A DNA stretch of 64,000 bases from Humibacter sp. RRB41 (GTDB lineage Bacteria; Actinomycetota; Actinomycetes; Actinomycetales; Microbacteriaceae), in the NCBI RefSeq assembly GCF_022761015.1, contig NZ_JAKWJQ010000005.1, positions 186,001-250,000 on the forward strand, in the 5' to 3' direction. Both the position numbers and the translations under genes were made by a program. Of this stretch, positions 32,174 through 40,310 are shown one piece after another. The notes beneath the pieces are model-generated. The model was not told the DNA's origin and searched no databases. It saw only the letters and a program-made list of their open reading frames with translations. Every line of letters starts with the position of its first letter. Position 1 is the first letter of the stretch.

Positions 32174-33249
32174 CGGTTGCTCCCGAGTGCGGTGAGGGGG
32201 TCGGATTTGGTGACGGTGCGCAGTGCGACGGCCGCGCCGAGCAGCCCGAGCACTGCCATCGCAGCGGCGGGCGCCACAGTGGTGAGTGGGCTCAGCAGGA
32301 AGGGGAGTGCGCCGCCGGCGAGCGTGCCGAGGGCGACGACCACGAGCATCCCGAGGCCGATGCCGATGATGAGCACGACGAGCGCCTGGCCGAGCGCGTC
32401 GCGCCGGAGAGATCGTGTGGTTGCGCCCAGCGCTTTGAGTACCGCCACGTCCCCGGAGCGCTGCATGGTCCAGACTGTGAAGAACGCGCCGACGACGAGA
32501 GCGGAGATTCCGAACAGCATGACGATCATGAGACCGAGGGAGCCGATCTCGGATTTGAACGCGTCGAGCGCCGAAAGGCTCAGCAGCGGAACCTGAGCGA
32601 CGGTGCCGCTCGCTGTCGCGACGGCACCCCAGTCTGGAGTACCGCTCACGGCGAGCATCGTCACCGAACCGTCGCCGCCCATGCTCTTGTCGGCCCGCGC
32701 CCAGGCATCCGGTGTCAGCGCGATGACGGGTGTGTGGCTGTACCAGGCGTCGCCGCCGACCGATGACACTCGGTACTTCGATCCGAGGATGCTCACGGTG
32801 TCGCCGGCCGTAGCATCGCCCAGGGCCTTCGCGGCTCCTGCGGAGAGCCCGATCTCGTCGTCGGCTCGCGGGGCGAGATCGGTGACGGTCGACGTCGCAG
32901 CGCCGTGAGGCATGCCGAAGAGGGCGACCGCAGTCGTCGTGCCGTGCACGCCGGCCTTGCCCTGCACGATGCCGACGGGCAGAACGTGGGTCACACCTGA
33001 CGCGTCCCGCCATTTCTGGACGGAGTCGGATGAGATGGATGACTCGCTGAAGCTCGCCTGACCTGACGATGGGTGCTGCAGCACGACCCTGTCACCGGGC
33101 AGTTCGAGAATGCCGGAGACGTTCTGTGATGCGAGCCCTCCGGTGAGACCGGCGAGAAAGCCGACGAGCAGGGTGATGAGCGCAACGACCGCTCCGATGA
33201 GTACGAAGCGGCCCCGAGCAAAACGCAGGTCGCGCCAGGCGACGAACAC
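32170..33249 (-). CDS. ABC transporter permease, FtsX/MacB type
   Basis: A 359-residue membrane subunit with the MacB/FtsX arrangement. One N-terminal helix (FVLIGAVVALITLLVGFLAG) is followed by an extracellular domain of about 190 residues, then three helices near residues 235-345 (SLGLMIVMLFGISALVVGAF and further). The substrate is not predictable. It is divergent from the NarL-type two-component system at 33401, which may control it as in bacitracin- or antibiotic-type modules. The pairing with the kinase is inferred. Confidence 0.88.
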   Translation of the reverse strand: MFVAWRDLRFARGRFVLIGAVVALITLLVGFLAGLTGGLASQNVSGILELPGDRVVLQHPSSGQASFSESSISSDSVQKWRDASGVTHVLPVGIVQGKAGVHGTTTAVALFGMPHGAATSTVTDLAPRADDEIGLSAGAAKALGDATAGDTVSILGSKYRVSSVGGDAWYSHTPVIALTPDAWARADKSMGGDGSVTMLAVSGTPDWGAVATASGTVAQVPLLSLSALDAFKSEIGSLGLMIVMLFGISALVVGAFFTVWTMQRSGDVAVLKALGATTRSLRRDALGQALVVLIIGIGLGMLVVVALGTLAGGALPFLLSPLTTVAPAAAMAVLGLLGAAVALRTVTKSDPLTALGSNR

Positions 33250-33385
33250 GATGAATCCCTTTCCGTGACACGCGCGGAGCGGGCCACGTCATCCAGCCTC
33301 GTTCGCCGACGGAGCTGTGCCATCGCCAAGGCGTTCACCTTTCCGCTCCCACTTTCGATGGATGCCAGCGGCTGGGTCGGATTTG

Positions 33386-33391
33386 TAGGCT
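33386..33391 (+). promoter_or_regulatory. -10 box of a probable leaderless promoter
   Basis: TAGGCT ends 9 nt before the ATG at 33401. No ribosome-site-like sequence lies between. Confidence 0.45.
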
Positions 33392-33400
33392 GGACGCGCC

Positions 33401-34603
33401 ATGGTGCACCGCAACCTCACACACGTCTTCCTCGTACTGCGCATCGGCCTGCACGTGCTGTTCATCGCACTGCTGGCCCTCGTGGTGGCGCGTCTGCTCC
33501 TGGTGGACACCGAATACGTATGGCTGGGTCTCACGCTGTCACTGCTCTTGGGACTCGTGTACGCAGCGGGTGTCTGGGTGATCCACGTTCCGGTCCCTCA
33601 TCGTCGGTTGGCAAGCGCACTGTGGCTGAGCGTGCTGTCCCTCATCTGGATCGGGTTGCTCGTGCTCGTACCGGAGGCCGCGTACCTCGTCTTTCCGCTC
33701 TTCTTTCTCTACCTCCACCTGCTGACCGGCGTAGCGGGGCCTGCAACGGTACTGGCCGCCACCGCGGTGTCCATCGTCGCTCTCGGTCTGCACAGCGGGT
33801 TCACGGTGGGCGGAATCGTCGGCCCGCTCCTCGGCGCCGGCGTGGCCCTCCTCATCGGGTTGGGCTATCAAGAACTGGCACGGGATGCCGCGGAGCGTGA
33901 AGCGTTGCTGAGCGAACTGCTCGCCACGCGAGACCTGCTTGCCGCGTCGGAACGCGAGCAGGGGATGCTCGCGGAGCGGGCGCGGCTCGCCCGAGAGATC
34001 CATGACACAGTGGCGCAGTCGCTGTCGAGCATCCAGATGCTGATGCACGCTGCCGAACGTGCCGACCCCGAACGGCCGGGCGCCGAGCATCTGCGACTCG
34101 CCAGAGAAGCGGCGGCCGCGAGTCTCGCCGACACGCGCCGGTTCATTCGTGAACTCTCTCCACCGGCTCTGGACGAGGGCCTTCGCGGGGCATTGCTGCG
34201 GCTGGCAGAGCGGGAATGGACCGCCGAAGGTCTTCGGGTCGTTGTGGATGTTCCCCAGGCGTTGGACCTCCCCATGCACGTGCAGACCGCTTTGCTGCGG
34301 ATCACGCAGAGCACTGTCGCCAATGTCGTCAAGCACGCCCACGCCACCCAGGCGACGATCAGGGTCGAGACGATCGGTGTCGAGACCGTCGATGTCGAAC
34401 CGACCGCCGACCGAGTGAGACTAGAAGTGACCGACGACGGCATCGGCTTCGAACCGGACGGGCTGGCCGCGCAGGCGGCGGGATCCGACTCCTTCGGTCT
34501 TCGTGCGATCGCCGAGCGGGTTCACCAACTCGGCGGTGATCTGCAGGTCATCAGCGCGCCGGGGCGAGGAACATCGATCGTCGTCGAGATGAAGGGGAAC
34601 TGA
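33401..34603 (+). CDS. Sensor histidine kinase, NarL/DesK type (HisKA_3)
   Basis: A 400-residue membrane kinase. Five or six helices occupy residues 10-155, followed by a coiled-coil-like linker and the dimerisation domain with the phosphoacceptor His201 in LAREIHDTVAQSLSSIQML. A HATPase domain ends the protein with N-box and G-box elements (VTDDGIGFEPDG, FGLRAIAERVHQLGGDL). It lies 4 bp before its response regulator. It could sense envelope stress and control the divergent FtsX-type ABC exporter. Confidence 0.93.
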   Translation: MVHRNLTHVFLVLRIGLHVLFIALLALVVARLLLVDTEYVWLGLTLSLLLGLVYAAGVWVIHVPVPHRRLASALWLSVLSLIWIGLLVLVPEAAYLVFPLFFLYLHLLTGVAGPATVLAATAVSIVALGLHSGFTVGGIVGPLLGAGVALLIGLGYQELARDAAEREALLSELLATRDLLAASEREQGMLAERARLAREIHDTVAQSLSSIQMLMHAAERADPERPGAEHLRLAREAAAASLADTRRFIRELSPPALDEGLRGALLRLAEREWTAEGLRVVVDVPQALDLPMHVQTALLRITQSTVANVVKHAHATQATIRVETIGVETVDVEPTADRVRLEVTDDGIGFEPDGLAAQAAGSDSFGLRAIAERVHQLGGDLQVISAPGRGTSIVVEMKGN

Positions 34604-34607
34604 TCTC

Positions 34608-35228
34608 ATGATCCATATCGTCATCGCCGACGATCATCCCGTCGTGCGGGCCGGCATCCGCGCTCTTCTTGAAGGCGAAGGCGACCTCTCCGTGGTGGGC
34701 GAGGCCGCCACACCGGATGAGGCCGTCGAGCTCGCGCGAACGCTGACTCCGGAACTCGTGCTGATGGATCTGCAGTTCGGGACCGCCGCGACTGGAGCGG
34801 ACGCCACCCGTCGCATCCGAGCGCTCGACGCTGCGCCGTACGTGCTCGTGCTCACCAATTACGACACCGACGGTGACATTCTCGGCGCCGTCGAGGCAGG
34901 AGCAAGCGGATATCTGCTCAAAGACACCCCGCCCGCAGAACTCGTCACCGCGGTGCGCGCCGCGGCGTTCGGGGAGAGCGCATTGGCCCCCGCCATCACG
35001 GGGAGGCTCATGGAGCGCATGCGTGCGCCGCAGATCAGTCTTTCGTCCCGAGAGATCGCGGTGCTGCAATTGGTGGCTTCAGGTGCATCGAACACGGACG
35101 TCGCCGAGCGTTTGCACATCACAGACTCAACGGTGAAGTCCCACCTCGTGCACGTGTTCTCGAAGCTTGGAGTGACCTCTCGCACCGCGGCGGTCTCTGC
35201 AGCCCGCAACCTCGGCATCCTGCGTTGA
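34608..35228 (+). CDS. LuxR/NarL family response regulator
   Basis: A 206-residue regulator. The receiver shows the acidic pair in IVIADDHPVVRAG, the phosphoacceptor Asp54 in ELVLMDLQFG, and Lys in YLLKDTPPAEL. A LuxR-type HTH at the C-terminus reads LSSREIAVLQLVASGASNTD through VAERLHITDSTVKSHLVHVF. It is the cognate partner of the kinase just upstream. Confidence 0.95.
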   Translation: MIHIVIADDHPVVRAGIRALLEGEGDLSVVGEAATPDEAVELARTLTPELVLMDLQFGTAATGADATRRIRALDAAPYVLVLTNYDTDGDILGAVEAGASGYLLKDTPPAELVTAVRAAAFGESALAPAITGRLMERMRAPQISLSSREIAVLQLVASGASNTDVAERLHITDSTVKSHLVHVFSKLGVTSRTAAVSAARNLGILR

Positions 35229-35281
35229 GCGGAGCCACGTGGTGGTGAGTCATCTCCCGAGCTGTGAGGCCCGCACTCGAA

Positions 35282-36436
35282 TCAATGCCCGGCTGAGGCG
35301 TGCTGCGGCAAGCTGACTTCGAAGCGGCATCCGTCGTCCTCGTTGCGCACGGAGATCTCTCCCCGGTGAGCCTCGACGATGCCCTGGGCGATCGCCAGCC
35401 CGAGGCCCGCCCCTGGTGAGGTACCCCAGAGCGGCACCGGGGTGCGCGACGCGGATGCTCGCCACCCGGCCTCGAATACGCGGGCGAGGTCTTCCTCGGG
35501 AATACCGCCGCCGCGGTCGGCGATCGAGAGAACGACGGTGTGAACGTCATCGGTCTCGGTTCCGATCGTGACGCTGCTGCCCTCAGGTGCGTGCTGAATG
35601 GCGTTGACGAGGAGATTTCCGATGACGCGCGCGAGTCCTCGGTCATCACCGAGAACGAGCACGTCCGGGCCGGGCCGCTCGACGAGCGTGATCGAACGGC
35701 TGGCGGCAAGCGGCGTCAGCTCGGCGACGGCATCGCTGACGAGGTCGTACACGCGTACCGGTTCCAGAGCAAGGCGCAGGGTTCCTGACTGGATCTTCGA
35801 CAGCTCGAAGAGGTCGTCCACCATCGTGGAAAGATGGTCGACTTGCGAGCGCATCTGGCGATGAAAGCGCAGTGGGTCGGCGGCGAGGCCGTCCTCCAGC
35901 GCCTCGGCCATAGCCCGCAGACCCGCCAGGGGGGTGCGCAGGTCGTGGGAGATCCAGGCGATGAGTTCACGTCGCGACTCGTCGATGGCGGCCACCTCTG
36001 CCCGCGACCGGGCCAAGCGACGGCTCGTGTCGGCCAGCTGGTCCGCGACGGCGGTGAACTCGGACGCCCAGCCATGGGCATCCGTCGAGTCGAGGGTCGT
36101 GGTCTCGCTCAATGTTCGTGCGAGGCCGACGAGTCGTCTGGCGCTCGACGTGAGCCAGGCGCCGAGTGCTATCGCAAGGGCCATGGTGATCAGGCCGGAA
36201 GCGCCGGCGACGTAGAACACGACGGTCAGGTCGTGCGCCGACAGATACATCGCGTTCGCGACGGCGATGAACCCTGCGACCGTGGAGGCCACGGCGGTGA
36301 GCACGATCACGCACACCTGGAGAAGAAGGGTCCGACGCCTCAACGCCAGGAGCGCGATCAGCCCGAGGATGCCGACGGCCACAGCGCATCCAAGGGCTAT
36401 GGCGACGATCGACGCGAGGTCGTTGGCGGCGATCAC
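35282..36436 (-). CDS. Sensor histidine kinase (HisKA/HATPase)
   Basis: A 384-residue membrane kinase. Two helices (residues 5-30 and about 40-80) precede a HAMP-like linker. The phosphoacceptor lies in LIAWISHDLRTPLAGL, and the ATPase domain has the N box (VIGNLLVNAIQHAPEG), DRGGGIPEED and GAGLGLAIAQGIVEAH. Its first bases overlap the response regulator stop by 4, so the pair is co-translated. The signal is unknown. Confidence 0.93.
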   Translation of the reverse strand: MIAANDLASIVAIALGCAVAVGILGLIALLALRRRTLLLQVCVIVLTAVASTVAGFIAVANAMYLSAHDLTVVFYVAGASGLITMALAIALGAWLTSSARRLVGLARTLSETTTLDSTDAHGWASEFTAVADQLADTSRRLARSRAEVAAIDESRRELIAWISHDLRTPLAGLRAMAEALEDGLAADPLRFHRQMRSQVDHLSTMVDDLFELSKIQSGTLRLALEPVRVYDLVSDAVAELTPLAASRSITLVERPGPDVLVLGDDRGLARVIGNLLVNAIQHAPEGSSVTIGTETDDVHTVVLSIADRGGGIPEEDLARVFEAGWRASASRTPVPLWGTSPGAGLGLAIAQGIVEAHRGEISVRNEDDGCRFEVSLPQHASAGH

Positions 36437-37173
36437 GGCTGAGCCGCCGTATCGACATCAAGGCGATAGCCGACACCCCATACCGTGCGCAGCAGGTCGG
36501 GTTCCGCCGGGTTCTGCTCGATTTTCTCGCGGAGTCTGCGCACGGTGACGGTGACCGTCGACCGATCGCCGAAGTCCCAGCCCCACACCAGCCGTAACAG
36601 TTCCTCGCGGCTGAAGACGCGTGCCGGATGCTTGACGAGGAAGGACAGCAAGTCGAACTCGCGAGCCGAGAGCGACAGTGCCTCGCCGTATTCGCTGATC
36701 GTGCGGGCAGACGGTTCGAGGTGGAAGGGCCCGAGGTCGATCGACGACTCCGGTGCCAGCGTGTCGAGGCTGCGCCTGAGCACGGATTGCACGCGCAGCA
36801 CGAGCTCCCGCGGCGAGAACGGTTTGGTCAGGTAGTCGTCGGCGCCTGCCTCCAGGCCCTCGATCCTCGCCTCCTCGGAACCGAGCGCCGTCAGCAAGAG
36901 AACGGGAACGTCGGAGTCGGCGCGCAGACGACGGCATACCTCGGCTCCGTCGATCCCGGGGAGCATGCGATCGAGCACGATGAAGTCGGGCATGCGGCGC
37001 CGAACGGCATCGAGCGCCTCGAATCCGTCCACCGCCTGGTCCACGAGGAAGTCGGCCGCTGCAAGGTAGCTGCACGCCACCTCGAGTACTGTCGGGTCGT
37101 CTTCGACCACGAGCACCCGACGATCGATGAGGCCGTTGTTTCGCACCGCGATCGAAGCAGGCACGGAAGACAT
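36433..37173 (-). CDS. OmpR family response regulator
   Basis: A 246-residue regulator. The receiver carries VLVVEDDPTVLEVACSYLAA, phosphoacceptor Asp68 (FIVLDRMLPGIDG) and the LTKPFSPRELVLRV region. The winged helix includes LSAREFDLLSFLVKHPARVF and STVTVTVRRLREKIE. I use the ATG at 37173, 6 nt after a TATCGT box, which implies a leaderless mRNA. It is cotranscribed with the kinase and divergent from the GT2 gene of the methylthio-sugar-like cluster, with 112 bp between starts. Confidence 0.93.
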   Translation of the reverse strand: MSSVPASIAVRNNGLIDRRVLVVEDDPTVLEVACSYLAAADFLVDQAVDGFEALDAVRRRMPDFIVLDRMLPGIDGAEVCRRLRADSDVPVLLLTALGSEEARIEGLEAGADDYLTKPFSPRELVLRVQSVLRRSLDTLAPESSIDLGPFHLEPSARTISEYGEALSLSAREFDLLSFLVKHPARVFSREELLRLVWGWDFGDRSTVTVTVRRLREKIEQNPAEPDLLRTVWGVGYRLDVDTAAQP

Positions 37174-37179
37174 ATTCCA

Positions 37180-37185
37180 ACGATA
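37180..37185 (-). promoter_or_regulatory. -10 box of the OmpR-type regulator gene
   Basis: On the minus strand TATCGT ends 6 nt before the ATG at 37173; leaderless type. Confidence 0.5.
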
Positions 37186-37272
37186 GGTTCCCCGGCCGGC
37201 ACCGGAGTCGAGATCGTGGAGCCGTCTTCGGTTCGTAAGACTTGCGCACTGCCTCGCTGTGCGTGGGCTCCC

Positions 37273-37278
37273 TAGCGT
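37273..37278 (+). promoter_or_regulatory. -10 box of the glycosyltransferase operon
   Basis: TAGCGT ends 7 nt before the GTG at 37286; leaderless type. It is the probable promoter for the three-gene GT2-DUF2064-methyltransferase unit. Confidence 0.5.
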
Positions 37279-37285
37279 CGGGTAG

Positions 37286-37951
37286 GTGAAGATCCCGATC
37301 GTCGATGTCGTGCTGCCGTGCCTGAACGAGGCGCCGGCCTTGCCGGGACTTCTCTCGGCACTTCCATGCGGATATCGCGCGATCGTGGTCGACAACGGAT
37401 CGACCGACGGGTCGGCAGAGGTGGCCACGCGGCTGGGCGCAACAGTGGTGCGTGAACCGGTGCGTGGTTTCGGATCGGCCGTGCATACCGGTCTGCTCGC
37501 CTCAGCAGCACCGGTTGTCGCCTTCTGCGATTGCGACGGGTCGTTCGATCTCGCCGAGTTGCCGAGGATCGTGGAGCCGGTGCGCGATGGTGCTGCTGAC
37601 CTGGTCTTGGGCCGGCGGGTGTCGACACCGCGATCGTGGCCGTTGCCCGCGAAAATGGCCAACCGCCTGCTGGCCGCGCGTCTTCGTTCCCTCACCGGTG
37701 TTCCCGTGCGAGACCTCGGCCCGATGCGTGCCGCCCGCCGTGACGACCTGCTCGAGCTCGACCTGCGTGACCGGCGCAGCGGATATCCGTTGGAGATGTT
37801 TCTCAAAGCGCACGCATCCGGCTGGCGCATTGCAGAGGTCGACGTGAGCTACCTGCCGAGGATCGGTCGATCCAAGGTCACGGGCACGGCTCGCGGATAT
37901 CTGGGCGCGGTACGGGACATGTCGCGCCTGCTCCATGCGGAGACTCGATGA
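37286..37951 (+). CDS. GT2 family glycosyltransferase (polyprenyl-phosphate sugar synthase-like)
   Basis: A 221-residue GT-A enzyme with no membrane helices, similar in layout to dolichyl-/polyprenyl-phosphate mannose synthases. The N-terminal motif is VDVVLPCLNEAPALPGLL, followed by VVDNGSTDGSAEVA and the DxD-type site FCDCDGSFDL, then GRRVSTPRSWPLPAKMAN. It starts with GTG in a leaderless context and its stop overlaps the DUF2064 gene by 4 bases. By gene order it corresponds to M. tuberculosis Rv0539, so it may move a methylthio-pentose onto polyprenyl phosphate. That function is inferred from synteny. Confidence 0.85.
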   Translation: MKIPIVDVVLPCLNEAPALPGLLSALPCGYRAIVVDNGSTDGSAEVATRLGATVVREPVRGFGSAVHTGLLASAAPVVAFCDCDGSFDLAELPRIVEPVRDGAADLVLGRRVSTPRSWPLPAKMANRLLAARLRSLTGVPVRDLGPMRAARRDDLLELDLRDRRSGYPLEMFLKAHASGWRIAEVDVSYLPRIGRSKVTGTARGYLGAVRDMSRLLHAETR

Positions 37952-38589
37952 CCGCATTGGTCGTGATCGCCAAGGAATGCGTCGAAGGCAAGGTCAAGAC
38001 CCGTCTGAATCCGCCGCTGACGCTTGCCGAGGCTGCCGACGTCGCTCGTGCATCGCTGGCGGTCACGTTGAGGACCTCCAACACCGTGCCGGCGAGCCGG
38101 CGCATCCTGTTCTTCGACGGGAGGGTCTCCGAAGTCCCGGCGGAGGCGGCCGGTTATGAGGTCATCAACCAGCCGGCCGGAACCCTCGACAGGCGTCTCG
38201 GCCACCTGTTCGACCTGATGGACGAGCCGACGGTGTTGATCGGCATGGACACGCCACAGCTGGCCATGGCCGACTTCGAGGGTGCGTTCGAGCACTGGCC
38301 CGACGGAGCGGACGCGTTGTTCGGGCCGGCACTGGACGGGGGCTTCTGGGCTCTTGGCCTTCGTTCTCCCCAGGGCTCACTGGTCAGGGGAGTCGCGATG
38401 TCCCGGCCGGACACGGGTGCGCTCCAACGTGCTCGTCTGCAGGAAGCAGGACTCAACGTGCGCGACCTCCGCACGCTGCGCGACATCGACACCATCGAGG
38501 ATCTCGAGGTCGTCGGCCCATTGGTGGATGCGCCGTGGCCGTGGCACTCGGTGACGCGTGGCCGCGCCGTGGACGGTCTGCCGCGATGA
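37948..38589 (+). CDS. DUF2064 (TIGR04282-like) sugar or nucleotidyl transferase family protein
   Basis: A 213-residue protein. The N-terminus ALVVIAKECVEGKVKTRLNP carries the K-x-K-T-R-L pattern shared with CofC/MobA-like nucleotidyltransferases, and LIGMDTPQLAMADFEGAF with ALFGPALDGGFWALGL matches the GT-A-like centre of the family. TIGR04282 members occur with arsenosugar and other unusual-sugar genes. In this cluster a role activating a sugar 1-phosphate is plausible. It corresponds in position to Rv0540 of M. tuberculosis. Overlaps of 4 bases couple it to both neighbours. Confidence 0.85.
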   Translation: MTALVVIAKECVEGKVKTRLNPPLTLAEAADVARASLAVTLRTSNTVPASRRILFFDGRVSEVPAEAAGYEVINQPAGTLDRRLGHLFDLMDEPTVLIGMDTPQLAMADFEGAFEHWPDGADALFGPALDGGFWALGLRSPQGSLVRGVAMSRPDTGALQRARLQEAGLNVRDLRTLRDIDTIEDLEVVGPLVDAPWPWHSVTRGRAVDGLPR

Positions 38590-39302
38590 GCCATCTGAAT
38601 TCCGCCGCCATGACAGGCATGGATGCCCTCTCCAGCTCGGCCGGAGGCTTCGGTGCGGATTCCGATGGTCCGTACGATCTGGCGTTGCTGGAGGGCGGAC
38701 GGCACCTCTACCTGTACGACGTCGTCGCATCCACACGAGTGGACGTCGTGCCTGTCTGGCGGTTCGGCTCGACGGCCGATCGGCACGAGAGGGCGCTCCT
38801 GGAACGCGGAACCGGGCCACTGCTCGACCTGGGATGCGGGCCGGGGCGAATGGTGAAGGCATCCATGACGATAGGCAGGCCAGCACTCGGCGTCGATCTG
38901 TCGCGCGCGGCATGCGAACTGGCCGTCGCCCAGGGATTGCCGGTGCTTCACCGGTCGCTCTTCGACCCATTGCCGGGCGAGGGCCGCTGGGGCACGGTGC
39001 TGCTGATCGACGGCAACATCGGCATCGGCGGCGACCCCGCCGTGCTTCTGGCCAGAGCCGCTGCCCTCGCGGAACCAGGAGGGACGGTGATCGTCGAAGC
39101 ACACACGGATGCCACAACGGACACGTCTATCACCGCGATGCTGCTCGACGACCTGGGCCGCCGCAGCACATCGTTCCGATGGGCTCGCGTCGGCTCCTAT
39201 GCGCTTCGTGGACATGCGCGACGCGCGGGGCTGCGTCTCACACGCGAGTGGAGCGCAGACGGTCGCTTCTTCTGCGAGTACGCCGTGCCGACCACAGAAT
39301 GA
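38586..39302 (+). CDS. Class I SAM-dependent methyltransferase
   Basis: A 238-residue methyltransferase. The SAM-binding motif I is LLDLGCGPGRMVKAS (residues about 79-93), followed by GVDLSRAACELAVAQGLPV and a helical/strand domain. It overlaps the DUF2064 stop by 4 bases. Its last 65 bp overlap the convergent small membrane protein gene, and that region remains coding in both. The substrate is unknown; in a methylthio-sugar pathway it could decorate the glycan, but no sulfur-methylation signature is visible. Confidence 0.88.
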   Translation: MSHLNSAAMTGMDALSSSAGGFGADSDGPYDLALLEGGRHLYLYDVVASTRVDVVPVWRFGSTADRHERALLERGTGPLLDLGCGPGRMVKASMTIGRPALGVDLSRAACELAVAQGLPVLHRSLFDPLPGEGRWGTVLLIDGNIGIGGDPAVLLARAAALAEPGGTVIVEAHTDATTDTSITAMLLDDLGRRSTSFRWARVGSYALRGHARRAGLRLTREWSADGRFFCEYAVPTTE

Positions 39303-39702
39303 CGATGACGGCTGCGGTCGCGATCACGCCCCACACCGCGCCGAGCCTCAACGCGTAGTCGCCGACCAGGATCGTCGGGTTGGAGTGAGGACGTGATTGT
39401 GCGACCAGTTCGGGTGCAACGACAAGCGTGAGCATCGTGCCGATCCCGAAGAGAATGCGCACCGATGTCGTGGCGGCGGCGGGGAGCCGGGCCGTGCCGC
39501 GCGCAAGAATCCGGTTCGCCACGTACACGGCGGGCGCGAACACCCCGTCGTGCAGGACCACGGCAGCGCCGAGCCACACCGCGAGCCCGAGAAGGGCCGC
39601 CGGGGGCTCGGTGGTCAGCAGAAAGTAGAGGCCGGTGGCGGTGAGCGCGACGCCGAGAATCGCACACACGATCCGCACGGCGCGTCGCATCCGCGCCCTC
39701 AT
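39238..39702 (-). CDS. Small membrane protein in the molybdoenzyme operon
   Basis: A 154-residue integral membrane protein with four predicted helices (IVCAILGVALTATGLYFLLT, AALLGLAVWLGAAVVLHDGV, two more near residues 75-95 and 112-135) and an Arg-rich C-terminus. I start it at 39702, overlapping the molybdoenzyme stop by 4 bases. The reading frame continues upstream of this ATG but looks non-coding there. Last gene of the cytochrome b-molybdoenzyme operon; the function is unknown. The 3' end overlaps the methyltransferase gene tail to tail. Confidence 0.7.
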   Translation of the reverse strand: MRARMRRAVRIVCAILGVALTATGLYFLLTTEPPAALLGLAVWLGAAVVLHDGVFAPAVYVANRILARGTARLPAAATTSVRILFGIGTMLTLVVAPELVAQSRPHSNPTILVGDYALRLGAVWGVIATAAVIVILWSARRTRRRSDRLRSTRV

Positions 39703-40310
39703 CGAAGCACCTCGATCGTGCTCAGCCACTTCGTCTGCAAGACGCCAGGGCGGCCGGGGGCGATGATGCGTGCAGGGAAGCCGTGGTCGAGGTCGAGCGG
39801 TTCGCCGTTGACGTTGAGTGCCACAAGCGTGCGGGGGTCGTGCGCGAATTCGGGGCCCATCGTGGTCACTCGGTAGTGGCCCTTCGGTTCGAGGCTCGTC
39901 AGACGCACTGCGGAATCGAGCGGAGCCGCAACAGATGCCAGCAAGTCGCGCAGGCGTACACCGCGCCACGAGGCATCCGTGCTCCACCCCTCAACGCACG
40001 CGATAGGCAGCTCGGCTTCACTCTGCTGCAGCGCGAGCAGGTGCTCCCGTGAGTACTCATGAGTCGACGGCCCGTCGACGACTTTCAGCCGCCATGATGG
40101 ATCCAGTGCTCTGGAGGAGACCTTCGCCTGCTCGGCCGTGCGATTCACCGGCAGGCTCTGCGGCCCGGCGCCCTGCCTACGTGGACCGAACAGATTCAGC
40201 GGTGAGAGCACGCCGAAGGACTGTCCGGCGGTGAGTGCGACCAGTGCGGCGGCCGCGGCACCGATCCCGAACAGGAATCCGCGTCGAGTCGTTCTCCCGT
40301 GCTCACTCAC
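39699..40310 (-). CDS. Exported sulfite oxidase-family molybdoenzyme
   Basis: A 203-residue oxidoreductase with a Tat signal (TTRRGFLFGIGAAAAALVAL). The Mo-coordinating Cys105 sits in LPIACVEGWSTDASWRGVRL, and the molybdopterin site continues in RLTSLEPKGHY and LDHGFPARIIAPGRPGVLQT. It lacks the C-terminal dimerisation domain of sulfite oxidase, as in MsrP (YedY) and similar short enzymes. It overlaps the cytochrome b gene and the small membrane protein gene by 4 bases each, so cytochrome b should be its electron partner. By analogy with MsrP it may reduce a sulfoxide; this is inferred. Confidence 0.9.
   Translation of the reverse strand: MSEHGRTTRRGFLFGIGAAAAALVALTAGQSFGVLSPLNLFGPRRQGAGPQSLPVNRTAEQAKVSSRALDPSWRLKVVDGPSTHEYSREHLLALQQSEAELPIACVEGWSTDASWRGVRLRDLLASVAAPLDSAVRLTSLEPKGHYRVTTMGPEFAHDPRTLVALNVNGEPLDLDHGFPARIIAPGRPGVLQTKWLSTIEVLR

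Noticed and set aside
31436-33013. Reading the ABC ATPase as a 525-residue protein
   Set aside because: The first 280 residues lie antisense-frame over the permease and are Arg-rich noise; the Walker A protein starts cleanly at 32173 with an ATGA overlap.
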